From positions 62,001 to 126,000 of the forward strand of contig NZ_QJUI01000006.1 of assembly GCF_004327285.1 (NCBI RefSeq): DNA of 64,000 bases, given 5' to 3'. The position numbers were made by a program, and so were the translations under genes. The notes beneath the pieces are model-generated. The model had not been told where the DNA came from. It did no database searches and was given only the letters and a program-made list of their open reading frames with translations. Shown here piece after piece: positions 30,384 through 40,667 of the stretch (within the stretch, counting starts at the first letter, position 1; every line of letters begins with the position of its first letter). This DNA is from Phytopseudomonas daroniae (lineage in GTDB: Bacteria; Pseudomonadota; Gammaproteobacteria; Pseudomonadales; Pseudomonadaceae).

Positions 30384-30908
30384 ATGCCAAGACTCTCGGA
30401 TTGCCATTATTTAGTGTGCTTGCGCACGCAACGTGGCTTCACCTTGATCGAACTGATGATCGTCGTCACGTTGCTCGGCATCTTCGCCGCCATCGCTGTA
30501 CCGAGCTTTACCCAGTTCATCAACAAGAGCCGTACTCAGTCTTTCAATAACGAATTGCTTTCATTGCTGCAATACACCCGCAGCACGGCCGTCGAGCAGC
30601 GAACGTTCCTCAAAGTCTGCAAGGCAACGATAGATAGCGGTGACGCCTGGGCAGTCAAGAAGGTTTGCGATGATGACGACGAAGACCCATTACGTACGCT
30701 GGATGTACCTGAAAAGCTACAGGTAACTGCCTCTGTGGATGAGATCGCTTTTCGATACAACGGCACAGGAACAGATGCCCAGCTGATCACTTGTCAAGGC
30801 AGCGACTTCGCCAACGGTTTCACTATCGACATCAAGGCCAGCGGCAGTATCCAGAGTTGGCCGAGGGGCAAAAAGGAAACCTCCACCAATATGACTGCCT
30901 GCCAGTAA
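30384..30908 (+). CDS. fimU: Type IV minor pseudopilin FimU (GspH family)
   Basis: The 174-residue prepilin has an 18-residue leader ending RG|FTLIELMIVV, the canonical PilD cleavage site with Glu5. The C-terminal domain is of the GspH type. It primes pilus assembly at the tip with PilV, PilW and PilX. The ATG at 30384 lacks an obvious ribosome binding site, but no better in-frame start precedes the helix. The 16-bp gap to pilV suggests a common transcript. Confidence 0.87.
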   Translation: MPRLSDCHYLVCLRTQRGFTLIELMIVVTLLGIFAAIAVPSFTQFINKSRTQSFNNELLSLLQYTRSTAVEQRTFLKVCKATIDSGDAWAVKKVCDDDDEDPLRTLDVPEKLQVTASVDEIAFRYNGTGTDAQLITCQGSDFANGFTIDIKASGSIQSWPRGKKETSTNMTACQ

Positions 30909-30924
30909 AGCCCGGGGAATGGCG

Positions 30925-31491
30925 ATGAACAGAAATACCAAAGGTTTCAGCCTGATCGAGGTATTGGTCGCATTGCTGCTGACCACTGTCGGCGTACTTG
31001 GCATGGTCGCGTTACAGGGGCGCAGTGTGCAGTACGCTCAGGATTCGGTGCAGCGCAATGTGGCGGTAGATCTGGCCAGTGAACTGGTCGAAATCATTCG
31101 CGCGTATCCGGAAGAGACTTTTAGCAATACCGCGCCTGCTGCACCGATGAATAGCGGGCTCACCTCCAGTTCGATTTTTTACAAGACCAAGGCTCAGGAC
31201 TTTTCCAGTAGTGCCGACTGCGTCGCCACTGACACCATAGTGGCGAAAACCGCCAAAGAGCAGCGTGATTGTTGGGCAAGCAGAGTCAAGGCACTGCTAC
31301 CGGGCGGCTCAACCGTGTTCGTGAGCGATACCTATATCTGCCGCAGCAGTAGCGCGGGCAATTGCAACAATCAAGGCTCGATGATCGAGATACGCCTGGC
31401 CTGGCAGGTGCGTGAAGGCGCCTGCCTGGATGCCGCCGATACCAGCAATACCTCTACTGTTTGTACCTACACCGTGCGAGTGCAGCCATGA
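30925..31491 (+). CDS. pilV: Type IV minor pilin PilV
   Basis: The 188-residue prepilin has a 7-residue leader (MNRNTKG) before FSLIEVLVALLLTTVGVLGM. Glu5 is present. I chose the ATG at 30925 because GGGGA lies 6 nt upstream; an ATG at 30919 would directly abut that site. The cysteine-containing C-terminal domain is typical. Its stop overlaps the pilW start by 4 nt (ATGA). Confidence 0.87.
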   Translation: MNRNTKGFSLIEVLVALLLTTVGVLGMVALQGRSVQYAQDSVQRNVAVDLASELVEIIRAYPEETFSNTAPAAPMNSGLTSSSIFYKTKAQDFSSSADCVATDTIVAKTAKEQRDCWASRVKALLPGGSTVFVSDTYICRSSSAGNCNNQGSMIEIRLAWQVREGACLDAADTSNTSTVCTYTVRVQP

Positions 31492-32333
31492 ATCGAATCA
31501 CACGCCAGGCGGGCCTGTCGCTGGTCGAACTGATGATTGCTCTGGCTATCAGCAGCTTTCTGATACTGGGGATTACTCAGGTCTACATCGACAACCAGCG
31601 CCATTATCTTTTCCAGCAAAGCCAGAGCGGGAATCTGGACAGTGGCCGTTTCGCTGCATTGATATTTGACCAATATCTGGGCAAAGCCGGCTACCGTCGT
31701 ACACCTTCCAACCTCTTGGAAATGACCTTTCCGGAGCAAACAGCTTCTGGCGGCTGCCTAGCCTTTAGCGCTGGTGCATCGGTCACCGGGCTGGATCCTG
31801 CCGAAGGCACCGGGTTCTGCGTGCGCTACCAGCCCCAGGTTAGCGGTGAGCTGGACTGCCAGGGGGTCGCCAGCAGCACCGTCTATACCAAAGCCTTCCC
31901 CGATGTCGCCGCAAGCAGCCTGATCGTGCTTGCCCTCAAATACGAAGAGGGCGCCTCAGGTGAATTGCAGAATGGCAGGCTGCTGTGCAAAAGCCTTAAC
32001 GTCGCTACCCCCCAATTTACCGAACAGCTCACCGGCATTGCCGACATGCGTCTGGACTTCGGTATTGGCAGCACTGACGTACTGTCGAAAGAAGTGACCT
32101 CTTACGTCCCCCAGAAAGACTGGACGACCAGTGCTGGTGCCATCCGCAGCGTACGCTATTCACTGCTGCTCGCCAGCCGCACGGGCCAGCGTGACAGTGA
32201 TGACTCAAAAGTGCTGACCGACTGGCTGGCACTGGCTCCTGCCACCACCAAAACACGCCTGCAAAGCGGTGATAACAAGCGCATTTACCAGGTTGTTGGA
32301 AATACCCAGACTGTTAGGAACCTAATGCCATGA
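31488..32333 (+). CDS. pilW: Type IV minor pilin PilW
   Basis: The 281-residue minor pilin, longer than the others as usual for PilW, has leader MNRITRQAG followed by LSLVELMIALAISSFLILG. The residue after the cleavage site is Leu instead of Phe, and Glu5 is present. It belongs to the tip priming complex with PilV, PilX and PilY1. The start overlaps the pilV stop and the stop overlaps pilX (ATGA both times), so the operon is tightly coupled. Confidence 0.87.
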   Translation: MNRITRQAGLSLVELMIALAISSFLILGITQVYIDNQRHYLFQQSQSGNLDSGRFAALIFDQYLGKAGYRRTPSNLLEMTFPEQTASGGCLAFSAGASVTGLDPAEGTGFCVRYQPQVSGELDCQGVASSTVYTKAFPDVAASSLIVLALKYEEGASGELQNGRLLCKSLNVATPQFTEQLTGIADMRLDFGIGSTDVLSKEVTSYVPQKDWTTSAGAIRSVRYSLLLASRTGQRDSDDSKVLTDWLALAPATTKTRLQSGDNKRIYQVVGNTQTVRNLMP

Positions 32334-32974
32334 ATTCTCTTTCTGGTCGTCGTAATCAGGGAGGTGCCGTCCTGATGATCGCCCTCGTCATGCTGCTGGT
32401 ACTGACTTTACTGGCGGTTGGCAGCATGCGTGGCACTACCCTGGAAAGCCGTATTACCGCCAACCGAGCCCACGACACTCAGCAACAAAGCGCCGCCGAT
32501 GCCGCCCTGCGCGAGGCCGAATTCCGCTATTACGGCCCGGCCAACCTGGCAGACAAACTTGAGGGTAACGCCGCCAACTGCGCGCTTACCAATACGCTGA
32601 AAGCCAATGGCCTTAATAAGCCTTGCCTGCTGGCCATCAACGACGATGATTTGCTTAATTTCGTTGAAAAACCCTGGCTGACAAGTGCGAGCTATCTCAA
32701 ATCAGAGTCCAATAACAGCCTGCTGTGGATGCCTTACCGGGGAACGGATGCGGCCAACCAAACGGTCGCGGGCAACCGAGAAACCACCAGCAACCAAACA
32801 ACTCATTGGAATAGCACGCGCGCAGTTACCTCCAGCAATGCTGCAATCAACGCGGAATACGGAATGGTTGCCGAAGGGCAAGGTACTTATTACTACCTCA
32901 ACAATTCCAAGGCGGACGATCAGGTCTACCTGCAGTCGACGCACGCCAACATCTATCTGGGCCTGAACAATTGA
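32330..32974 (+). CDS. pilX: Type IV minor pilin PilX
   Basis: The 214-residue product has the PilX N-terminal helix GGAVLMIALVMLLVLTLLAV. No Glu at position 5 is seen, as in GspK/PilX-like tip subunits that cap the filament. The conserved GTTLESRITAN and QQSAADAALREAE helix (about 29-65) follows. It is coupled to pilW by an ATGA overlap and precedes pilY1 by 11 bp. Confidence 0.87.
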   Translation: MNSLSGRRNQGGAVLMIALVMLLVLTLLAVGSMRGTTLESRITANRAHDTQQQSAADAALREAEFRYYGPANLADKLEGNAANCALTNTLKANGLNKPCLLAINDDDLLNFVEKPWLTSASYLKSESNNSLLWMPYRGTDAANQTVAGNRETTSNQTTHWNSTRAVTSSNAAINAEYGMVAEGQGTYYYLNNSKADDQVYLQSTHANIYLGLNN

Positions 32975-32985
32975 GAGCCGGCATA

Positions 32986-35900
32986 ATGAAACTTCTTCAG
33001 CTCACCTCTTACGCCAAAGTGCTTTCTTATACTGTTTTCGGTGTTGCACTGCTGCACGGCGCCAATAGCTACGCAGCTGTTTCACAAAGCCCACTGAGTT
33101 TGACTGTTGGCGTACCGCCTAACATGGCGCTGACTCTGGACGACTCGGGTAGTATGCGCTGGGCTTTCGCCCCCGATAACATCAATGGCGTACATGCCAC
33201 TCGACGGGCCAAATCGAGCGATTTCAACCCGCTGTACTTCAACCCCAATATCTCCTACAGCGCACCGATCGTGTTCAGCACAGCCGGCACCGAGCAGCAG
33301 CTCTCCACCAGCTACAGCGCCGCCCTGCTCAACGGTTACAAGAGTACCTACGGCAGCATCGACCTGCGTAGCAACTACAAATTCACCTGGAGCTACGACC
33401 TGCTCAGTACCCAGGCCACGGCCTACGGCTACAGCAATACCAGCAACCGCTTGGGGGAAAACCCCTCCGCAGACTTCAGCGCCAGTGCGACTCGCACCAC
33501 CAACGGCACCACCACGGTGACCAAGGGCAACATCAGTTTCGCCATCACCCGAAGCGGCAACAATTCCTGCACTGCCACGGCGACCCTCGCTGGGGTCACC
33601 GTCACGGCCACTTGTACCGGCTCAAACAACAACTTCACTGCCACGTTGGCACAACGCGGCGTACCGGCTTACTACTACACCTATGACGCCACCCTGGCCA
33701 CCAACTGCACCACGGCCAACGAAAACTGCTACCGACTAAACTTCGTCAGCAGCGACCAGCAGCAGAACTTCGCCAACTGGTATTCCTTCTATCGCAACCG
33801 AGCCCTGGCCACTATTTCCGCCGCAGCGCTGGCCTTCTATGACCTGTCGTCCTCAGTGCGTCTGACTTGGCAAGGCCTTGGCAACTGCACCAGTTTTACC
33901 GGCAACGACACCAGCAATTGCTATAACAACTCCCTCAAGGAATACTCGGCTACGCACAAGGGACAACTCTACGCCTGGCTACAAAACATCAATTTCAACC
34001 AGAGCACCCCCCTGCCAGCAGCACTTAAACGCGCGGGCGAGTTCTACACCACCGCCGCGCCCTGGCAGAAAAATCCCAACGGTACTGGTAACACCACTCA
34101 GAACACCTACGCCTGCCGCGCCAGCTACCACATTCTGATGACCGATGGGCAGTGGAACGCCACTACCACTATGCCCAGCAACTTCCGTCACGACGCGACC
34201 ACCTTCACCCTGCCGGATGGGCGCACTTACAGTGAGCGTAAACCCTTCTATGACAGCCAGGCGCAGACTCTCGCCGACCTAGCCATGCACTACTGGGCTA
34301 CCGATCTCCAACCAAGCCTGGACAACAAGGTACCGGCCTATATTCCCTTCAAGAGCGGCGACACCACTACCGACTACTGGAACGCGCGCAACGACCCGGC
34401 CACCTGGCAGCATATGACCAACTTCGTGATGGGCCTGGGCCTGACTGAATCGCTCAACAACACCAATGTGCCCTGGGCTGGCAGCACCTTCACTGGCACC
34501 GGCTACAACAACCTGGTCGATGGCACTGCGACCTGGCCAGCGGCCTCCAGTGGCAGCGCCAACAATGTCTACGACCTGTGGCACGCCGCGATCAACTCGC
34601 GCGGCGAATTCTTCAGTGTGGACAGTCCTGAAGCCATGGTTCAGGCATTCGATGACATCCTTTCCCGCATCGCCGACCGTAAATCCACGGCGGCCCGCCC
34701 AGCCATCAACTCAGGCCAGGTCAGCACGGACGAAAACGATAACGGTACGCTCAAAACGGTTTCCTACCAGACCTCTTACGCCAGCGATGACAACTGGTCA
34801 GGCGACGTCAAGCGCTTTGAAAAAAGCTGGAATGCCGAGACCAGTACTCTGGAAACCAAGGAGGTCTGGAGCGCCAAGGCCAACGTGCCTGGCACCCGCA
34901 ACATCAAGATCGCCGGCACAGGCAATACAGGTCTGGCAGACTTCGACGCGAATAACGCAGCGTTGACCAGCTATTCGGGCACTACGCTGCTCACTTATCT
35001 GAATCGCGACCCAGAAAACGCCAATGCCGTCGATACCAAAGGCGCGGAGCGGCTCAGCTATTTAAGGGGCAATCGCGCGGGTGAAGGCACTACTTACAGG
35101 CAGCGCAGTGGCGTGCTGGGCGACTTCTACTCATCCACTCCCGCAGTAGTGCTGAATACTCCGCGTTATCTGGAGCAATTCTCCAATAATCTGGAAGGCA
35201 ATACCCGTTACACAGATTTTAAGAACTCTATCGCTTCGCGTTCGCCACGTATCTATGTCGGCGGTAATGACGGCATGCTGCACGGTTTCAATGCCTTGAC
35301 GGGCGTCGAGGAGTTCGCCTTTATCCCTTCTGCGGTCTTCCCGAAACTCAACAAGCTTACGGGCACCAACTACAGCCATGAATTCTATGTAGAGGGCTCG
35401 CCTGTAGTCGCTGATGTTTATACAGGAACCGAGTGGCGTACCATTCTGGTCGGCACATTGAAAGCGGGCGGCAAGTCCATCTTTGCCCTGGATATCACCA
35501 CGCCTGGGCAGGAGAAGCTGCTGTGGCAGTTCGATGAAAACTCTATTACCGATACCAATGCGGTAAAAATGGGCTACAGCTTCTCCCAACCGACTATTGC
35601 TCGCTTACATACCGGCAAATGGGCCGTAGTCTTCGGTAACGGCTACGAGAGCGCCAACAACACCAATGGCAAGGCAGCGCTGTTCATTGTCGATGCAATG
35701 GAAGGCACGCTCCTGAGAAGCCTGGAGGTACAGGGTACCAACGGCGTGGCTAACGGCCTTTCGACGCCCAAACTGGGCGACTTCAACGGTGACGGCACAG
35801 CCGATTATGCCTATGCGGGTGACCTGCAGGGCAACATGTGGCGCTTCGACCTGCTGCGCGCCACGCAAGATGCGACTGCCCCGTTCAAAGTCACGAATGA

Positions 35901-36693
35901 CGTCCCTGCCAGCGCTTTCAAGGTAGGTTTTGGTGGCAATCCGCTGTTCAGAGCATCAGCGGATACTGCTGGTACGCAGCGCCAAGCCATTACCTCCGCG
36001 CCTAGCCTCGTGACTCACCCAAGCGGTACTGGCTATCTGATTGTCTTCGGTACTGGACGCTTCTTCGATACTGCCGACAAGGAAGGCGACAAGAGCATGG
36101 CCCAGAGCGTTTATGGCATCTGGGACAAACAGACGCTTGGAGAGACAGCGAGCAACCCCAATATCTCTCGCTCGAGCCTGCAGGCGCAGAGCATCACCAC
36201 AACGACTACCGTATCGGCCGATGGCGGCACGGCCCAAGGGCGGGTTATCAGCGACAATACTGTTCGCTGGCAGGAATCCACCGATTCGTCGGGCGCCACG
36301 TTGTCGGCGCAGAATGGCTGGTACCTGAATCTGGTGCAGACCGATGGCGAGATGGTGGTAGAAAACATGTCGCAGTTGGGTCGCACCATTTTCTTTCAAT
36401 CCCTGGTACCTAACGACGACCCCTGTGGCGACGGTGCGAGCAACTGGACCTACGCACTCAACCCCTATTCGGGCGGAAGAACTTCCCAGAAGGCTTTTGA
36501 CTACACACCAACCACTGATGTCGGCACAAGCATAGTTTCGGCCGTTCGTCAGGACGGAGAAGGCGGTGGTACCGTATCGCAAAACCCTGACAGCAGTTAC
36601 CAGTACTGCACAGGCCAATCGTGCATCAATATCTATCCAGACCCGAGCAGCATCGGCCGCCAAAGCTGGCGCCGTACGGAGGAGCAGGAATGA
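32986..36693 (+). CDS. pilY1: Type IV pilus tip adhesin PilY1
   Basis: The 1235-residue secreted protein sits at the pilus tip and controls extension, adhesion and surface sensing. A signal peptide (to about residue 30, SYA|AV) precedes a von Willebrand A-like region with a MIDAS-type D52-D-S-G-S motif. The N-terminal half is Thr/Asn-rich. The C-terminal half is the PilY beta-propeller with an EF-hand-like calcium site at D932-F-N-G-D-G-T-A-D940. I used the ATG at 32986; a TTG at 32971 overlaps pilX but lacks a site. The stop overlaps pilE (ATGA), so no pilY2 lies between them. Confidence 0.95.
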   Translation: MKLLQLTSYAKVLSYTVFGVALLHGANSYAAVSQSPLSLTVGVPPNMALTLDDSGSMRWAFAPDNINGVHATRRAKSSDFNPLYFNPNISYSAPIVFSTAGTEQQLSTSYSAALLNGYKSTYGSIDLRSNYKFTWSYDLLSTQATAYGYSNTSNRLGENPSADFSASATRTTNGTTTVTKGNISFAITRSGNNSCTATATLAGVTVTATCTGSNNNFTATLAQRGVPAYYYTYDATLATNCTTANENCYRLNFVSSDQQQNFANWYSFYRNRALATISAAALAFYDLSSSVRLTWQGLGNCTSFTGNDTSNCYNNSLKEYSATHKGQLYAWLQNINFNQSTPLPAALKRAGEFYTTAAPWQKNPNGTGNTTQNTYACRASYHILMTDGQWNATTTMPSNFRHDATTFTLPDGRTYSERKPFYDSQAQTLADLAMHYWATDLQPSLDNKVPAYIPFKSGDTTTDYWNARNDPATWQHMTNFVMGLGLTESLNNTNVPWAGSTFTGTGYNNLVDGTATWPAASSGSANNVYDLWHAAINSRGEFFSVDSPEAMVQAFDDILSRIADRKSTAARPAINSGQVSTDENDNGTLKTVSYQTSYASDDNWSGDVKRFEKSWNAETSTLETKEVWSAKANVPGTRNIKIAGTGNTGLADFDANNAALTSYSGTTLLTYLNRDPENANAVDTKGAERLSYLRGNRAGEGTTYRQRSGVLGDFYSSTPAVVLNTPRYLEQFSNNLEGNTRYTDFKNSIASRSPRIYVGGNDGMLHGFNALTGVEEFAFIPSAVFPKLNKLTGTNYSHEFYVEGSPVVADVYTGTEWRTILVGTLKAGGKSIFALDITTPGQEKLLWQFDENSITDTNAVKMGYSFSQPTIARLHTGKWAVVFGNGYESANNTNGKAALFIVDAMEGTLLRSLEVQGTNGVANGLSTPKLGDFNGDGTADYAYAGDLQGNMWRFDLLRATQDATAPFKVTNDVPASAFKVGFGGNPLFRASADTAGTQRQAITSAPSLVTHPSGTGYLIVFGTGRFFDTADKEGDKSMAQSVYGIWDKQTLGETASNPNISRSSLQAQSITTTTTVSADGGTAQGRVISDNTVRWQESTDSSGATLSAQNGWYLNLVQTDGEMVVENMSQLGRTIFFQSLVPNDDPCGDGASNWTYALNPYSGGRTSQKAFDYTPTTDVGTSIVSAVRQDGEGGGTVSQNPDSSYQYCTGQSCINIYPDPSSIGRQSWRRTEEQE

Positions 36694-37154
36694 GTCGTTC
36701 TAAAAGCTTCGCGTTACCTGGCAATCGCAATGGCAATGCGGAGCAAGCGGGTTTTACTCTGATCGAGATGATGATCGTGGTAGTCATCATCGGCATCCTT
36801 GCGGCCATTGCTTACCCTAACTACGGCGAATACGTGAAACGTGGTAATCGCACAGAAGGGCAAGCATTGCTCAGCGATGCGTCGGCGCGTCAGGAGCGCT
36901 ACTTCAGCCAGAACAATGTCTATGTCACTGATAATGCCAAAATTGGCGATCTCGGCTTATCCCTGCGACCAGGCAACAAATCTCCCACGGATAAATATGT
37001 GTTTTCGATCAGCAAGGAAAACACAGATGGTGGCTATACCCTGACTGCCACTCAACAATTCAACGACACCAAATGCGGCAACCTGACGCTTAATGCCAGA
37101 GGAGAACGTGGAATCACTGCTACAGGAGCCAGTGCCAGCGACTGCTGGCGCTGA
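36690..37154 (+). CDS. pilE: Type IV minor pilin PilE
   Basis: The 154-residue pilin-like protein has a 21-residue basic leader ending [26 protein letters not shown], a canonical cleavage site with Glu5. The C-terminal domain contains a Cys pair (TKCGN and SDCWR) forming the D-region. The ATG at 36690 overlaps the pilY1 stop and sits behind GGAGCAGGA. It ends the minor-pilin operon before a hairpin. Confidence 0.92.
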   Translation: MSRSKSFALPGNRNGNAEQAGFTLIEMMIVVVIIGILAAIAYPNYGEYVKRGNRTEGQALLSDASARQERYFSQNNVYVTDNAKIGDLGLSLRPGNKSPTDKYVFSISKENTDGGYTLTATQQFNDTKCGNLTLNARGERGITATGASASDCWR

Positions 37155-37161
37155 TATTCCG

Positions 37162-37184
37162 GCCCCAGCGGCAATCGCTGGGGC
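37162..37184 (+). terminator. Hairpin after the minor-pilin operon
   Basis: GCCCCAGCG-GCAAT-CGCTGGGGC is a 9-bp perfect stem 7 bp after the pilE stop, followed by ATTCCTTAT. The T-tract is weak. The following 260 bp to the YqaE stop show no gene. Confidence 0.65.
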
Positions 37185-37447
37185 ATTCCTTATCTGCTGG
37201 ATAAGGCTTCGCACGCGCTCCGAAGGCCAGGACGCGTCCAAGGTTGCCCTCGCATTAATCTCTGCCCCAACTACACCTCTCCCGTTACTGTTGCTATCTG
37301 CCCTTCATTCGATGCGACCATATCGCCAGCATGTGGTCGTGAAACCACAACGGATCGATGATTCAGGACAACCCGATTTGGACGCTTCCACCGTGCAAAC
37401 GGCGTAGCCGCCTGGCCGTTTGAGCGATGTCTGAAGCAGCTGGGACT

Positions 37448-37606
37448 TCAGCGCTTGGCGATGATGTACACCGCATGAATGATGCCGGGGATATACCCGC
37501 ACAGCGTCAGCAGGATGTTCAGCCAGAAGGCACCGGCAAAGCCGACCTGCAGGAATACACCGAGCGGAGGGAGGATAATGGCGATCAGAATGCGGATCAG
37601 ATCCAT
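37448..37606 (-). CDS. YqaE/Pmp3-family membrane peptide
   Basis: The 52-residue proteolipid consists of two membrane helices (IRILIAIILPPLGVFLQVG and FWLNILLTLCGYIPGIIHAVYI) with the family's PPLGV and LT..GYIPGIIHA motifs. Eukaryotic Pmp3 homologues stabilise membrane potential under salt stress. The bacterial role is uncertain. I chose the ATG at 37606 behind AGGA at 8 nt. The longer frame to 37681 adds a polar leader that breaks the family pattern. Confidence 0.9.
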   Translation of the reverse strand: MDLIRILIAIILPPLGVFLQVGFAGAFWLNILLTLCGYIPGIIHAVYIIAKR

Positions 37607-37816
37607 GATGTATGTCCTATTGAGGTTGGCCCGGCTGGGCGATACCTGACAATCGACTTCCGCCATTGGCATCCGGTTCAAGGAAAATCGGGCCGCCTGC
37701 GATGCCGCGCATGGCCCCTGCGACGCGTCTTCGGCGGGCTTTCACACGATGATCGGAGGCGTCTATAGTGTTCTGGCCTGTCTATAACCGCTCCACTCCT
37801 CCGCAAGGGAATTCCT

Positions 37817-38377
37817 ATGAGCAAGACCTATAACGTGGCCGTACTGGTTGGCAGCCTGCGCAAGGCGTCGATCAACCGTAAACTCGCCTTGGCGCTGGCC
37901 GATCTGGCTCCGCAGAACCTTAGTCTGAAAATCGTCGAAATTGGCGAATTGCCGCTGTACAACGAAGACATCGACGTCGATCCTGCACCGGCGGCCTACA
38001 CCAGTTTCCGCGCTCAAGTGAAGGCAGCGGACGCCGTGCTGTTCGTCACCCCGGAATACAACCGCTCGATCCCCGCGCCCCTGAAGAATGCCGTGGACGT
38101 GGGCTCGCGCCCTTACGGGCAGAGCGTATTCAGCGGCAAGCCGGCCGGCGTGCTCAGTGCCTCACCGGGTGCCGTCGGTGGCTTCGGTGCCAACCACCAA
38201 TTGCGCCAGGCGCTGGTATTTCTCGACATGCCACTGCTGCAACAACCGGAAGCCTATCTGGGTGGCGCAGGCAACTTCTTCGATGAGAGCGGCAAGCTGG
38301 GCGACAGCATCAAGCCGTTCCTGCAGAAGTTCATCGATGCCTACGCCGCCTGGGTCGAGAAGACCGCCAAGGGCTGA
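37817..38377 (+). CDS. NADPH-dependent FMN reductase (chromate/quinone reductase type)
   Basis: The 186-residue flavodoxin-like enzyme has the FMN phosphate loop GSLRKASINRKLA (about residues 13-25) and PEYNRSIPAPLKNAVD (about 79-94), typical of ChrR/YieF-like quinone and chromate reductases. It probably reduces quinones by two electrons to limit oxidative stress. The ATG at 37817 is preceded by AAGGGAATTCCT. The gene appears monocistronic, with a hairpin after it. Confidence 0.9.
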   Translation: MSKTYNVAVLVGSLRKASINRKLALALADLAPQNLSLKIVEIGELPLYNEDIDVDPAPAAYTSFRAQVKAADAVLFVTPEYNRSIPAPLKNAVDVGSRPYGQSVFSGKPAGVLSASPGAVGGFGANHQLRQALVFLDMPLLQQPEAYLGGAGNFFDESGKLGDSIKPFLQKFIDAYAAWVEKTAKG

Positions 38378-38387
38378 GTGCGTCCAA

Positions 38388-38411
38388 CAGGGAGCCTGAC
38401 AAGGCTCCCTG
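38388..38411 (+). terminator. Hairpin after the FMN reductase gene
   Basis: CAGGGAGCC-TGACAA-GGCTCCCTG is a perfect 9-bp stem 10 bp after the stop. It has no T-run, so it may act with Rho or as a 3' stabiliser. Confidence 0.5.
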
Positions 38412-38528
38412 CCAAGAAGCTGAATATCTTCCCGTCCTGCTGCAGGGCGCTGCTCAACCATGCGGCGCACTCACCAAGAATTGTGATAGTGCCGGAGATG
38501 TCGTCCAGGAAGCCTATCCGACGGTAGA

Positions 38529-39236
38529 TCAGGTGAGATGGGCATGGCCGCCCGTGAGGTAGTCGAGCAGGCGAAACAGCGTGCTGTTGGCCGAGCGCCC
38601 ATGGGAAATGCCATCGCGCAGCGCGGCGCGATCCTGTATCGCACCAGGGCGGGACAGTTCATCGGCACAGTGCGCCAGCAGGGCTTCGACACTTTCGGCC
38701 GTACTCTCCAGATGGCATTGCAGCGCCACGGCGCGCTCGCGCCAGACAAAACCCTGATTAGCGCAGGCTGCCGACCCATAGAGCGCAATCGCGCCTTTGG
38801 GAATGGCGAACTGCTCACCGTGCCAATGCAACGCCATCAGCCGCTGCGGCAGCATTCGCCCCAATGGCGAGCGGCTGGAATCGACGTGCTTTTCCAGCGG
38901 CCACCAGCCGATTTCCGCGCCTGTGCAGCGCGTAACCGGCGCGCCCAGGGCTTCGGCCAACAACTGGCCACCCAGGCAGATACCAAGCAGGCGTTTACCG
39001 GCCATCAGCGCCTGATGGATCAGGCGCTTTTCAGCAGACAGCCAGGGCAACGAAACCTCATCGTGCACGCTCATCGGCCCACCGAGCAGGATCAACAGGT
39101 CGAAGCACTCGACCGTAGGTAGACGACCGTCCTCATAAGGCAGGAAGACCTCGGGCCGTACGGCATAACCCGCCAGCCAGTCCAGGATCGCCGCCGGCCC
39201 CTCGAAGGGCACGTGCTGAATGATCGCGACACGCAT
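38529..39236 (-). CDS. Class I glutamine amidotransferase-like protein
   Basis: The 235-residue product has the GATase1 triad: the nucleophile Cys in LLGICLGGQLLAEALG (about residues 84-99), His in QCHLE (about 178), and the supporting LLGGPMSVHDE and HWHGEQF motifs. It has no fused synthase domain, resembling the GuaA-like stand-alone amidotransferases. Its start is 1 bp after the aminotransferase stop, so it is translated from the same transcript. Its ammonia acceptor is unknown. Confidence 0.85.
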   Translation of the reverse strand: MRVAIIQHVPFEGPAAILDWLAGYAVRPEVFLPYEDGRLPTVECFDLLILLGGPMSVHDEVSLPWLSAEKRLIHQALMAGKRLLGICLGGQLLAEALGAPVTRCTGAEIGWWPLEKHVDSSRSPLGRMLPQRLMALHWHGEQFAIPKGAIALYGSAACANQGFVWRERAVALQCHLESTAESVEALLAHCADELSRPGAIQDRAALRDGISHGRSANSTLFRLLDYLTGGHAHLT

Positions 39237-39237
39237 G

Positions 39238-40434
39238 TCAGACCACCTCCATCGCTATGCACTTGGCGCGGGAAAAAGCCCGAGTCAGGCGCCGCAGCAT
39301 TTCATCGACATTACCGGAGCTGACCGTCAGCGCCGGAGAAAAACGCAGGCAATCGGCCTGGGGCGCGTTGATCAGCAGGCCTTCCTCGAAGGCGACACGA
39401 GCCACCACGCCGGCATCGAGATCAACCAGCGGCAGAGCCAGCAGCAAGCCCTGCCCACGCACCGCGCCATGACCATGCCGCCTGGCCAGGCGCGACAGCC
39501 CATCACGTAGATGCTCGCCTACCTGCCGCACCTGTTCGAGAAACCCCGCCTCCAGCACGGTGTCGAGCACCGCCAGCCCGGCCGAGGTCATCAGGGCGTT
39601 ACCATGGTAGGTTCCGCCCTGCTCGCCCGGCTCGAAACAACAGGCGTTGCCGCGGGCCAATAGCGCTGCCAGCGGCACGCCACCACCGAGCCCCTTGCCC
39701 AGCGTGATGACATCGGCGCGCACGCCGTACAGCTCCTCCGCCAACAATGCGCCGCAACGGCCAATGCCGGTCTGCACCTCGTCGAGGATGAGCAGCACGC
39801 CCCGCTCACGACACAGCCGTTCGGCGCCCTGCAGGTACTCCAGCGTAGCCGGAACAACGCCCGCCTCGCCTTGCACCGGCTCGAGCATCACCGCCGCCGT
39901 GTTGTCATCGATGCTCGCCGCCAACGCCTGCAGATCGTTGAACGGCACCTTGCTGAAGCCCGGCATCACCGGCGCGAACAAGCCTTCGAAAGCTGGCTTG
40001 CCGGAGGCCGCCATGGTCGCCAGTGTGCGGCCATGGAAAGCGTGGCGCGCGGTGACGATGCCCGAGGCGCCAGCGCGGTGAATCCGCCCCCACTTGCGCG
40101 CCAGTTTGATCGCCCCTTCGTTGGCTTCCGCGCCGCTGTTGAGGAAATACGCCTGGTCACTGCCGCTGGCCTGACAAAGGCGAGAAGCCAGTTCGAGCAT
40201 GCCGCGGTTGTAGAACGCCGGCCCGGGATTGATCAGTTGTTCGGCCTGACGCTTGAGCGCCTCCACCAGCACGGTCGGGCTATGACCGAGGCTGTTGACC
40301 GCCCAACCCTGGGTGAAGTCCAGGTAGGCGCGCCCGTCGGCATCCCACAGCCAGGAGCCCTGCCCCCGCACGAAAATCTGTTCAGGACGTACCACGGTAT
40401 TCATCAGACGCAGGCTCGCTAGTGGGTCGCGCAT
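39238..40434 (-). CDS. Class III aminotransferase (acetylornithine transaminase-like)
   Basis: The 398-residue PLP enzyme of the ArgD/ornithine aminotransferase group has FLNSGAEANEGAIKLARK (about 98-115), the PLP-binding region ILDEVQTGIGRCG (about 218) and the Schiff-base Lys in TLGKGLGGGVPLAA (about 246). It probably moves an omega-amino group to 2-oxoglutarate; the exact substrate is undetermined. The ATG at 40434 shares one base with the stop of the preceding 77-residue gene (TGATG). The neighbouring amidotransferase follows after 1 bp. Confidence 0.88.
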   Translation of the reverse strand: MRDPLASLRLMNTVVRPEQIFVRGQGSWLWDADGRAYLDFTQGWAVNSLGHSPTVLVEALKRQAEQLINPGPAFYNRGMLELASRLCQASGSDQAYFLNSGAEANEGAIKLARKWGRIHRAGASGIVTARHAFHGRTLATMAASGKPAFEGLFAPVMPGFSKVPFNDLQALAASIDDNTAAVMLEPVQGEAGVVPATLEYLQGAERLCRERGVLLILDEVQTGIGRCGALLAEELYGVRADVITLGKGLGGGVPLAALLARGNACCFEPGEQGGTYHGNALMTSAGLAVLDTVLEAGFLEQVRQVGEHLRDGLSRLARRHGHGAVRGQGLLLALPLVDLDAGVVARVAFEEGLLINAPQADCLRFSPALTVSSGNVDEMLRRLTRAFSRAKCIAMEVV

Positions 40435-40667
40435 CACTGCGGTACCTCTTCATGGCGGTACTCGACACCCAGCAAGCGCAACCCCTGGGAACTCTGCTCG
40501 AGGATACGGCGCAGCTCGCGGCGCCGTTCGATGTACAGCTCGAATCCTTCGTCGCTCGGAAAGCGCAGGCGCAACTCGCGGCAGACCTCGACGTAACGGG
40601 CGCTGCTGACGCTCATCTCGGTCAGCAACAAGCCGTTGCGTGACAGCACGATACGGTAGTCACTCAT
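40434..40667 (-). CDS. Conserved-looking small hypothetical protein (77 aa)
   Basis: The 77-residue product belongs to no family I recognise. It begins YRIVLSRNGLLLTEMSV and has an Arg/Glu-rich helical C-terminal half (ELYIERRRELRRILEQ). It is probably a small soluble alpha/beta protein. It is certainly translated: its start overlaps the MOSC gene stop by 4 nt (ATGA) and its stop overlaps the aminotransferase start. Co-translation suggests a role connected to one of these enzymes, but none can be named. Confidence 0.75.
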   Translation of the reverse strand: MSDYRIVLSRNGLLLTEMSVSSARYVEVCRELRLRFPSDEGFELYIERRRELRRILEQSSQGLRLLGVEYRHEEVPQ

